A DNA stretch of 64,000 bases from Spiroplasma endosymbiont of Asaphidion curtum. GTDB taxonomy: Bacteria > Bacillota_I > Bacilli_A > Mycoplasmatales > Nriv7. The stretch is from NCBI RefSeq assembly GCF_964031085.1, contig NZ_OZ035001.1, positions 1,054,001 to 1,118,000 on the forward strand, written 5' to 3'. The notes under the pieces are model-generated. The model worked only from the letters and a program-made list of their open reading frames with translations. It ran no database searches and had not been told where the DNA came from. Made by a program: the position numbers and the translations under genes. This document shows positions 20,088 to 28,753 of this stretch, piece after piece (position 1 is the stretch's first letter; every line of letters begins with the position of its first letter).

Positions 20088-20417
20088 TTAAAATGAATTT
20101 TTAAAATAATCAAAACTTACAACCTTTTTATCATGTTCTTTTTCCGCAACAAAAAAACCTAACAACTCATGACCTAAAATCAAATTAGATTCTTGTCCTT
20201 TATTATTAACCAAAACCAATTGATATTTACCATCTTTAATTATTCCAATACAAATAGAATTTTCATATTTCCCTTTGTAAACAAATTGTTTTGAAAATCA
20301 AATACCAGCAGGTTCATATAATCACGGAATTTTTGGTGCTTTAATAAGCATTGCCTTTTGTGTTTCTTTTAAAAGATATTTTTCAGTATTTAAAAAAATA
20401 TTTTCAATATTTCGCAT
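20088..20417 (-). CDS. prophage 1 conserved first gene (109 aa)
   Basis: The ATG at 20417 (MRNIENIFLNTEKYLLKETQ) is chosen over the ATG six bases upstream because its spacing to AAGGGTGG is right and because the prophage 2 homologue (48927-49253) starts at the same residue. The two share IKAPKIPW, VYKGKYENSICIGIIKD and GxELLxFFxAEKE. The body looks like a compact beta-rich soluble protein without a signal. Being the first gene after the repeat-rich region, a replication or ssDNA-binding role is possible, but I see no diagnostic motif. Confidence 0.65.
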
Positions 20418-20423
20418 ATGCAT

Positions 20424-20739
20424 ACCACCCTTACAATATTTAGTTATACTAAACTAAGTTATATTTAACTTAGTTACTTAGTCTTTTAACTTAGTTTAAT
20501 TATTTCTCTTTAAACTTTTTCTTTAAACTAAATTAACATAACTTTTTAGTAAACTTTGTTTACTAAAAAACTTAGTTTATCAACAACAAGGCCCAAAAAA
20601 ATATAAGGCATAACTAAAAATAATAAATATTAATTTAACCTTATATTTCTTGTAATAAATAAATGAGCTCGTATTTATTTATTAATTAACAGCAAGTTTG
20701 TAAAAACCAAAATCTTGTCATATTGTATATGGTTTCTAC
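20424..20739 (-). promoter_or_regulatory. prophage 1 control/origin-like region with AACTTAGTT repeats
   Basis: No gene. It contains repeated AACTAAGTT/AACTTAGTT units, including an inverted pair at 20452-20475, a hairpin TTTTTAGTAAAC-TTT-GTTTACTAAAAA around 20550, and a hairpin AATAAATAAAT ... ATTTATTTATT around 20655-20685. The same 9-base units stand before the equivalent gene in prophage 2. It is probably the phage promoter/operator or replication origin. Confidence 0.55.
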
Positions 20740-20993
20740 ATTACTATCTTTATTTCTATTGACTTCTCGAATAATAGTACTAATACTTCGATTAAGATTT
20801 TTAGCTATTTCACTAATTTTTACTTTAAACTTCAATTGATTCTCAATATAAATTCTTTCATATATGCCAAGATGTTTGTAACCCATATAAAAACTCCTTG
20901 CTTTGTTTTTTCTAAAATAAACTTAGCATCATGAAATTTTTATATGAGATTTTTTGCAATTTTATTTACTTGCACTTACAAGTATAATTCAGC
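20740..20993 (-). mobile_element. IS30 copy 3, right part
   Basis: Begins with the 16-bp direct repeat ATTACTATCTTTATTT (20740-20755) and includes the transposase N-terminus (ATG 20886) and the IS30 left repeat. Together with 4046-4889 it makes one IS30. The reading frame now runs from IS30 into phage DNA (RNKDSN-VETIY), an accidental fusion. Confidence 0.88.
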
Positions 20994-21843
20994 GAAAATA
21001 GATTATTGATGACTTTATCATATTGACGAGAATATCGTACTTATTTTCATCTTGGTAAAAGTTTTGATATTAGTGAAGCTAGTTGTTATCGAAATATCAA
21101 GTGAATTGAAGATATTTTAATCAAACATCCTGATTTTCAACAACTTGCTGGTAAAAAAGCATTAATAAATGATTATTTTAATGATAAAGCAATTATTATT
21201 GATGCTACAGAAACACCCATTCAACGCCCAAAAAAGACAAAAACAATCTTATTCAGGAAAAAAGAAAAAACACACTATTAAAACACAAGTAATTATTGAA
21301 AAAGAAAGCAAAATAATTATTGCAACAAATTTTTCTCTCGGTAAAAAGCATGATTTTTGTTTATTTAAAGAATCAAAAATCCCAATTTTAAAAAATACTA
21401 AATTAATAGTTGATAATGGTTATCAAGGAATACAAAAAATTCATAGTAATGTTCTAATACCTAAGAAAAAAACAAAGAAAAACCCTTTAAATAAAGAACA
21501 AAAACATAATAATAAATTAATTTCAAAAATGAGAATTATTATTGAAAATATTTTTGCTATTCTTAAAAAATTTAAAATTATTACTGAAAAATATCGTAAT
21601 CGTAGAAAACGATTTAGTTTAAGATTTAATTTAATTGCTTCAATTTATAATTTGCAATTATAGATAACATAAAATATTTATTTAAAATTAAATTTAAATA
21701 ATAAAATAATTTTTTGTTGTGTCAAAATTTACACATTTAATAAAATCCATAAGTATTAACCTAATAAAAGTTAGAAATTACTATATAGTATTTTTTATTT
21801 ACAAATAATTTGTAATTATTTTAATAAGTAATGCAAGAAGTCT
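20994..21843 (+). mobile_element. ISa right part (transposase pseudogene)
   Basis: Continues the ISa begun at 3936, from the codons for ENRLLMTLSY to the right repeat. The A run at the frameshift site has six instead of seven A, so the -1 shift no longer joins the frames. The ATT after it (21844-21846) matches the ATT at 3933-3935. The internal frame from 21169 is the orfB part read from a chance ATG. Confidence 0.85.
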
Positions 21844-21846
21844 ATT

Positions 21847-22266
21847 CTTTATGAAAATTTTTAATTCTGCCATAAATTTGTTCAGGCGATCAACCTAATA
21901 GTAATTTTTGTTGTACATATTTTACTAATTCTCTATTTTTAAACTTATGAAAATAAACATGTGATTGTTTTCTGTTTTCTGCTTTATTTTGTGCAATTAA
22001 TGAAAAATAATGATTACTATCTTTATTTCTATTGACTTCTCGAATAATAGTACTAATACTTCGATTAAGATTTTTAGCTATTTCACTAATTTTTACTTTA
22101 AACTTCAATTGATTCTCAATATAAATTCTTTCATATATGCCAAGATGTTTGTAACCCATATAAAAACTCCTTGCTTTGTTTTTTCTAAAATAAACTTAGC
22201 ATCATGAAATTTTTATATGAGATTTTTTGCAATTTTATTTACTTGCACTTACAAGTATAATTCAGC
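21847..22266 (-). mobile_element. IS30 copy 2, right part
   Basis: Transposase N-terminus (ATG 22159, about 100 residues) and the IS30 left repeat ending at 22266. It completes the copy begun at 3274 once the ISa and everything inside it are removed. Confidence 0.88.
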
Positions 22267-23196
22267 AATTTTAAATAAATATTTTATGTTATCTATAATT
22301 GCAAATTATAAATTGAAGCAATTAAATTAAATCTTAAACTAAATCGTTTTCTACGATTACGATATTTTTCAGTAATAATTTTAAATTTTTTAAGAATAGC
22401 AAAAATATTTTCAATAATAATTCTCATTTTTGAAATTAATTTATTATTATGTTTTTGTTCTTTATTTAAAGGGTTTTTCTTTGTTTTTTTCTTAGGTATT
22501 AGAACATTACTATGAATTTTTTGTATTCCTTGATAACCATTATCAACTATTAATTTAGTATTTTTTAAAATTGGGATTTTTGATTCTTTAAATAAACAAA
22601 AATCATGCTTTTTACCGAGAGAAAAATTTGTTGCAATAATTATTTTGCTTTCTTTTTCAATAATTACTTGTGTTTTAATAGTGTGTTTTTTCTTTTTTCC
22701 TGAATAAGATTGTTTTTGTCTTTTTTTGGGCGTTGAATGGGTGTTTCTGTAGCATCAATAATAATTGTTTTATCATTAAAATAATCATTTATTAATGCTT
22801 TTTTACCAGCAAGTTGTTGAAAATCAGGATGTTTGATTAAAATATCTTCAATTCACTTGATATTTCGATAACAACTAGCTTCACTAATATCAAAACTTTT
22901 ACCAAGATGAAAATAAGTACGATATTCTCGTCAATATGATAAAGTCATCAATAATCTATTTTCTAATGATAATTTATTATTTTTACCACCTCTTTTAAAC
23001 TTTTTTAACTCAGCTTCTTTTAAAATATTTAACATTTTATTAAAAGTACTTTGCTTTATTCCAGTTAATCGTAATAATTCTTTATCATTAATAAAATTAA
23101 ATTTATCAAATTTCATAATCTTAAATTCCTTATAATTTCTATTTTAAATATATTTTATAGGAATTTTGTTTAATAAATAAGTAATGCAAGAAGTCT
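22267..23196 (-). mobile_element. ISa, lacking its 3' terminal repeat
   Basis: The right boundary AGAAGTCT at 23196 is followed by ATT. The left end is cut by IS30 at 22266, which removes about 150 bp with the distal repeat. The transposase gene (22293-23116) is intact, but the element cannot move by itself without that repeat. Confidence 0.88.
22293..23116 (-). CDS. ISa transposase (frameshift-dependent)
   Basis: The same as 12592-13415: zero frame from ATG 23116, seven-A slippery run near 22724, and the -1 frame with the DDE core to TAG at 22293. DNA-binding N-terminus and catalytic residues are all present. Confidence 0.78.
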
Positions 23197-23201
23197 ATTA
23201 T

Positions 23202-24134
23202 TTAATTGTCATCAGAATCAATACTTTTAAGCAATAAATAACTATTTTTAATTTCGCGCATCATATGATTTATTCCTGATTTAGAAATCATACCGTGATA
23301 AATATTTTCATATAAATCACAAAGCTCATTTAGCGAAGCTTCAGGATTATCTAACCGTAAATTAGCAATTTGCTGAGTTTTTAACGATAACTTTAAAAAA
23401 TAATCATTTTCTTTTAAAAAATTAATCATCTTAATTTTTTCAATAGCCGCTTTATTAGTTTTTTGTTGATTAGAAATTTCAATATTTGTTAAACGATTAA
23501 TACTATTATACATATCCCGTGAAATCCGTTCATTTTCAAACGATAATAGTGAAAGACTTGCATCAATTAATTTTAAAAAATCAGCAATTTCAGTTGATTT
23601 TTTTAAATAAATTAAAGGTTTTTTACGACGATAAATGCGTTTAAATTTAAAACCAAAACTATTTATTAGTAATTGTAACTTCCTAATAAACAAAATATCA
23701 ATTCCTTGGATTTCTAAATGATAATTACTAATCCTTGGAGAATTAACACTACCAGTAGCAATAAATGCTCCCGCAATAAATGCTCTTTTTGATATCTCAC
23801 TCGTTAATCTTCCAAAATTAACAACTAATTCATTTCGTTTAATATCATAACTAATATCTTTATCATTAATGATTAAAGAAATAATATGCGAAAGATCTAA
23901 CTTATATATAATAGTTTTAATTCCCGTTGTCAAAATTTCTGGATAATAATTATAAATTTCAGCAATTAATTTTTTAACAAAAATAGCAACGGTTTTATTA
24001 GAACATTCAAAAATTAATTGCTTACGATTAAATATCGCTAACGATTTTATTAATCCCAATAAAATAGCTTGCTTTGCTGGATGACTAAATTCCTTTTTCA
24101 TAATTTCTTGCTTAACAATTTTAGAAAAAGACAT
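23202..24134 (-). CDS. whiA: WhiA-family DNA-binding protein
   Basis: 310 residues. The N-terminal part is a LAGLIDADG-endonuclease-like fold without catalysis (KRAFIAGAFIATGSVNSPR and YHLEIQG near residues 117-145). The C-terminal part is a WhiA helix-turn-helix (LSLKTQQIANLRLDNPEASL, then KSGINHMMREI). The family binds DNA and in Gram-positive relatives affects sporulation or cell division. The ATG at 24134 is taken rather than the GTG one codon upstream. It is the last gene of hprK-lgt-trxB-whiA, a conserved order. ISa inserted only 2-5 bases after its stop codon, so the gene is intact but its terminator is displaced. Confidence 0.9.
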   Translation of the reverse strand: MSFSKIVKQEIMKKEFSHPAKQAILLGLIKSLAIFNRKQLIFECSNKTVAIFVKKLIAEIYNYYPEILTTGIKTIIYKLDLSHIISLIINDKDISYDIKRNELVVNFGRLTSEISKRAFIAGAFIATGSVNSPRISNYHLEIQGIDILFIRKLQLLINSFGFKFKRIYRRKKPLIYLKKSTEIADFLKLIDASLSLLSFENERISRDMYNSINRLTNIEISNQQKTNKAAIEKIKMINFLKENDYFLKLSLKTQQIANLRLDNPEASLNELCDLYENIYHGMISKSGINHMMREIKNSYLLLKSIDSDDN

Positions 24135-24181
24135 CACTATTAATCACTCCATTCATAAAACTGCTATTAATTAAGCATCTG

Positions 24182-25126
24182 TTACAATTTTAATTTATCT
24201 AAATATTTTATTGCTTCTTGAGCAGCAATCGCACCATCACCAACAGCAGTCGCAATTTGTCTTAAAACTGTCTGACGAACATCACCAATTGCAAATATTC
24301 CCAAAACACTAGTATGCATTATTTCATTAGTAATAATATAACCATTTTCATCACAAATTTTCAAGTCTTTAACAAAATTAGAAATTGGTGTTGAACCAAT
24401 ATAAGGAAAAATTGCACTAGCATCAATTACTTGTTGCTCTTTTGTCACAGTATGTTCAATAACAACTTGTTCAAGAGAATTTTTACCAATAACTTCTTTA
24501 ACAACATAATTTAATAGTCATTCAATTTTATTATTATTTTGAGCAATCGTTAACGCTCCTTTCGAAGCCCGAAATTCATTTCGGCGATGTACTAAATATA
24601 ACTTTCTAGCAAACTTAGTTAAATATACCGCTTCTTCAATAGCAGAATCACCTCCGCCAACAACAACAATATCCTTATTACGAAAAAATGCTCCATCACA
24701 AACCGCACAGTAAGAAACTCCGTGACCATATAATCTCTTAGCACCATCCACTAATAACTCATTTTCAACAGTTCCCGTAGCAATAATAACTGCTTTAGCA
24801 ACCCATATTTTACCATTTTCACCAGTAATAATCTTATTATCACCATCGGATGCAATTTCAATATTTTTTACCTTAGTAGCTTCATATCCAGCGCCTAATT
24901 TTCTAACTTGCATATCCATTGCTAATGACAAGTCAGGTCCTAATATTTTATCAAAACCCGGATAATTTTCAATATCATAAGTTTTTACCATTTTTCCTCC
25001 GGGAGGACCTTCATTAATAAGAAGTACTTTTAACTCCGCACGACATGCATAAATCGCACTAGCAAATCCACCAGGACCGGCACCAATAATAATTAAATCA
25101 ATATCAGTATTAATATTGTTTTTCAT
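24182..25126 (-). CDS. trxB: thioredoxin reductase
   Basis: 314 residues. FAD-binding GAGPGG at about residue 14, redox-active CAVC near 138, NADPH-binding GGGDSAIEEA near 155, and the C-terminal FAD motif GIFAIGDVR near 275. It reduces thioredoxin with NADPH. The ATG at 25126 follows TTAGGTGATTAT and overlaps the end of lgt by 17 bases, which suggests coupled translation. The gene needs TGA as Trp near residue 218. Confidence 0.95.
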
Positions 25127-26333
25127 ATAATCACCTAATTTGTCTTCATTTACGAACGCTAATAATTTGTGCAAAAATTATCAAACTAATTCCGATAATA
25201 ACACCAAGTCCTAAAAATATATAAGTACCCACATAATCATAAGGAAATAAAATATCACTTTCATCACGAAACATTTCCAAAATAATTCGCACCATACTAT
25301 ACATAACTACATAACTTCCAGTTTGAACACCAACTCGTGTCATTCAATATTTATCTGGATTAGCATTTTTTTCTAAAGGTTTAGCATCTTGAGTTCATAA
25401 TTGTTTAATTCTTATTCATTGATTTTTAAATCATCGTTCCATAAGTCTAAAAAATGGATTATTAGCTTTTAAATGCGGTTCTGGATATTTTCTTACTACC
25501 GTTAACTTTTTTGTTTTACTCGGAGTTTGTTCAAAATAAGCTTGATTTCAACAATTTAACTTTCAAAGACGATGATAATAAATTTTTTTAAACGGTGTTG
25601 CCCATTTTTTTTCACTTTCCAATAATTCCACATCTTTTTCTCAAAGCGGAATAAATTTTTTAGGATATTTCTTTCAAGGTTTAACACTATTTCACATACC
25701 AATTTTAGGAATAACAAAAGTAATTAGTACCCAAGAAAATAAATTAATTAATGATTCATACAAAAACAAAGGATGACGAACAATCCCAATTCCTTCAGCT
25801 GGACTACCATCTAAATTAGCTTTTCTTAAATTTTCTAATAATCAATTCGGTAATCAATTTAATGAAGTAGTTATCTGTCCTAAAAGTTCATGATTAAAAA
25901 AATTACCTCATCGCCCAATAACTTGCCCTAATAAAATATTTGGAATAATGGCATCAGCAAATATTCATAACGATATTTCATATTTTTTAGAATAATGCCG
26001 AAATCAAAAATAACCAACAATAACACCAGCAATAACACCACCATGAACTGCTAATCCTGGTTCTCAAATCATAAAATAACCTCAAAACCCATACTGATCA
26101 ATAATAGGACTATTAATTTTTCCAATAATTGAAGAACCAAAAATTGCACTCGGAACAGTTAAAAAAATACTTCATTCAAATGGTTCAGTCGGAATCTCAC
26201 GGCGCTTTAATTTAATCCAAGAAGCTAAAATCGAAACAATTATTCCTAAAAGAATAAAAAGCGGATAAAATCTTAAAATACCATTAGTCCCTGGAATTTC
26301 ATTAGGTACTCAATTTGAATATATATTCATCAT
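25110..26333 (-). CDS. lgt: prolipoprotein diacylglyceryl transferase
   Basis: 407 residues, many Trp encoded by TGA. It has the Lgt signature GQVIGRWGNFFNHELLG (about residues 137-153) with the essential Arg and Asn, an upstream HGGVIAG, and about seven membrane spans. It adds diacylglycerol to the lipobox cysteine, the first step for all the lipoproteins in this window. The protein is longer than the usual 270-300 residues because of a charged insertion of roughly 120 residues between the last two spans; other spiroplasmas also have long Lgt. The stop at 25110 lies inside trxB. Start ATG at 26333 or 26330. Confidence 0.93.
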
Positions 26334-26360
26334 TTTTACTTTTACACTTAAACCTTTCTC

Positions 26361-27293
26361 TTATGTTTTAAGTTCACTATCAATTTGGTTAATAAATAAC
26401 TCAGAACTATTTATACCTTCATTTTGCAACTTAATATTAATAACAGCTGCTTCAATTAATTCTGAAATATTTCTTCCTAAAGTTACCGGAATCGTAATCG
26501 CTGGAATTTTAATACCAAAAATTTCTTCTCTATCAATTTCTGTTTGCACACGATTTAAATTAGCAAAATACTCACTATCAGCCAACTTTAAATTAACAAT
26601 AATATCAATATCAGTAACTTCCAAAGTTGTTCTTGAACCATACATCTTCGTTAAATTTAAAATTCCAATACCTCTAATTTCAATATGATGCTTTAACTTT
26701 TCATCACTACGACCAATAACTTTATTAACATATCTTTGCAAAACAATCGCATCATCACCAACAAATAAATGTCCTTTTTTAACTAATTCTAAAGTATTTT
26801 CTGATTTTCCAATTCCACTATCACCTTTAATTAAAACTCCCAAACCATAAATATTAATTAACGATGCATGAACCATTTCCATTGGTGCTAAACGATTATC
26901 AATGTAACTAACAATAATATTATAAAAATCATTAGAAGAATAATTAGCCTCAATAACAGGAAAATTTATTTCTTTAGCATATTCTACTAATACTGGTTCA
27001 TTAAAACGAATACTAGTAAAAATGGCTGGAACATCTTGATTAATAAGCTTCTCATAACGATCCTTTCGCTCTGTTGCTGGTAACTTATTAATATATTCAT
27101 TCTCTTTACCACCTAATAAAACAATCCGATGCTTACGACTAGTTTCATCAGAAATAAAACCTGCTAATTCTAATCCTGCACGATTAATGCCTCCAATTTC
27201 AATTTCTCGTTCCAACACTTGTTCATCACCAGACAATAATGATAAATTAAATTTTTCCACAACTTCTCGTAAAGTTAATACTTTTTTATTCAT
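26361..27293 (-). CDS. hprK: HPr kinase/phosphorylase
   Basis: 310 residues. Walker A GDSGIGKSE near residue 157 and the HPrK signature EIRGIGILNLTKMYG near residue 205. It phosphorylates and dephosphorylates Ser46 of HPr and so regulates the sugar PTS. The ATG at 27293 is preferred over a longer upstream frame because AGGTGATG lies at the right distance and the family starts here. A -10-like GATATTATAT lies about 50 bases upstream. It leads the operon with lgt, trxB and whiA. Confidence 0.93.
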   Translation of the reverse strand: MNKKVLTLREVVEKFNLSLLSGDEQVLEREIEIGGINRAGLELAGFISDETSRKHRIVLLGGKENEYINKLPATERKDRYEKLINQDVPAIFTSIRFNEPVLVEYAKEINFPVIEANYSSNDFYNIIVSYIDNRLAPMEMVHASLINIYGLGVLIKGDSGIGKSENTLELVKKGHLFVGDDAIVLQRYVNKVIGRSDEKLKHHIEIRGIGILNLTKMYGSRTTLEVTDIDIIVNLKLADSEYFANLNRVQTEIDREEIFGIKIPAITIPVTLGRNISELIEAAVINIKLQNEGINSSELFINQIDSELKT

Positions 27294-27443
27294 AATAACA
27301 TCACCTATCATTTCATATAATTTAATGTTTTCTATTAAATATAATATCACAAAATTAATAAAGAACACACCCAAATAACTACGACATCAAATTCTCCTAA
27401 ATTAAAAAATGTATCATTTTAAGATGCATTCATATTTTATATT
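27294..27443 (-). promoter_or_regulatory. hprK promoter region and a terminator-like hairpin
   Basis: Near 27335-27350 the - strand has a -10-like TATTATATTT for hprK. At about 27408-27431 AATGTATC and GATGCATT form a hairpin, followed on the - strand by T6, which is probably the old terminator of the lipoprotein gene upstream. No coding sequence is seen. Confidence 0.4.
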
Positions 27444-28350
27444 AGACTTGGTACATAACTATAACTAGCTTAATTCAAAATTATATATTCCTGAAATTAA
27501 ATTAAATCGTAATCCAAATCTTCTAATCTTATTGTGATAACGATAAACTAGTATTTTAAATCTTTTTAATCTAGCAAAAACATGTTCAATGGCAATTCTA
27601 ACTTTACTTAAAAAGCTATTATATTCCTTTTTATCTGGATTTAAAGGATTATTTTTACTCTTTTTAATTGGCAATAATGTATTTTTATGAACATTTTGCA
27701 AACCTTGATATCCTGAATCAGCAATTAATTCTAATTTTGGATTTATAAGTGTATTTGATTTTAAAAATAACTTATAATCATGAATACTGCCATAACAAAA
27801 ATCTACTGAAATAATTTTATTGTTAAATAAATCAATAATTATTTGCGATTTTAATGAATGTTGCCTTTTCTTACCAGAAAATAATAATTTTAGTTTTTTT
27901 TAATTCTTTCAATTGGAATTTCTGTAGCATCAATTGCTAATAAATTATTATTAGTACCCTTATTTTCCAATAATATCTTTTTGCCAGGTATATGAAAGTG
28001 ACTATTTTTTATTAGAATATTTTCAACTCAAAAGATATTACGAATACAACTAACATGACTAATATTATATTTTTTTTGCAATAATACGATATGTACTATA
28101 TTCTTTTCAGTATTCTAAAGTCATAAGTAATCTTTGCTCTATTGATAATTTATTTGGTCTACCACCAATTTGTTTTTGTTTAGCTTCAGCTTCTTTTAAA
28201 ATTTCTACCATTTTCATGAAAGTTTTATATTTTATGCCGATTAGACTATAAAATTCATTTTCGTCTTTGTATTTATCTAACATTTGTACTTCACCTAGGA
28301 AATAATATTATCAAAATAGTAAATAAAATTAAAGGTTATGTACCAAGTCT
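27444..28350 (-). mobile_element. ISb (IS5 family, ISL2-like), full length
   Basis: 907 bp with ends AGACTTGGTACATAAC / GTTATGTACCAAGTCT. The flanks are ATT on the left and AAT on the right, not a direct duplication, which suggests rearrangement after insertion. It truncates the lipoprotein gene that starts at 28743. Confidence 0.88.
27465..28283 (-). pseudogene. ISb transposase with frameshifts
   Basis: Starts MLDKYKDENEFYSLIGIKYK at 28283 after AGGTGAAGT. The first frame breaks at a run of eight A after the codons for YRIIAK (about 28070). It would continue in another frame to AIDATEIPIERI, and a second A run (eight A, about 27895) leads to the DDE core (IADSGYQG, AIEHVFARLKRF) down to TAG at 27465. 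The second shift looks like the programmed -1 site also seen in ISa; the first is probably a disabling insertion, because 62627-63474 has seven A there. Confidence 0.7.
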
Positions 28351-28417
28351 AATATCTAAAATAATTTGTAAATCAGTTACTTTATCAAGCGGAGTTTCAA
28401 TGACATTATCAATTAAT

Positions 28418-28537
28418 AGACTTCTTGCATAACCTAGTTAATTGTTATCAAAATTATTTTAGATTTTAGAAAAATGTTTATTTTAAAGTGGTTAAATTTA
28501 AAATTTTTATTATTTTAATAGGTTATGCAAGAAGTCT
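28418..28537. mobile_element. 120-bp MITE (copy 2)
   Basis: Same 120-bp element as at 10871, in inverse orientation, flanked by AAT on both sides (28415-28417 and 28538-28540). It interrupts the lipoprotein reading frame and supplies its present stop. Confidence 0.9.
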
Positions 28538-28743
28538 AATAAATTATCAATAACTTGTTCTTTAATATCTTCATTTTCTTTAACTATCCCCAAATCAATT
28601 TCATTTAAAACAACATTTTCCAATGCTTTAGTTGCTCCAGCAATATCACCAGTTTCATTACTAGTACTATCACAAGCCACAATAACTACAATTGGTAATA
28701 TTGTTAAACAAATGATTATTGCTATTTTCAAACGAATTTTCAT
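28510..28743 (-). pseudogene. truncated lipoprotein
   Basis: 77 residues. Signal MKIRLKIAIIICLTILPIVV with lipobox VVAC at residue 24, followed by an acidic mature part. The MITE adds the last ten residues and the stop. Before the MITE the frame continued (LIDNVIETPLDKVTDLQII), but ISb cuts this too at 28350. The ATG at 28743 follows TAGGTGACTATT and lies 10 bases after uvrA. A surface lipoprotein of unknown role, now probably non-functional. Confidence 0.7.
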
Positions 28744-28753
28744 TAATAGTCAC

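Noticed and set aside
27294..27378. N-terminal extension of hprK up to 27374
   Set aside because: The extension is a hydrophobic stretch without a ribosome binding site, whereas ATG 27293 has AGGTGATG and the family start.
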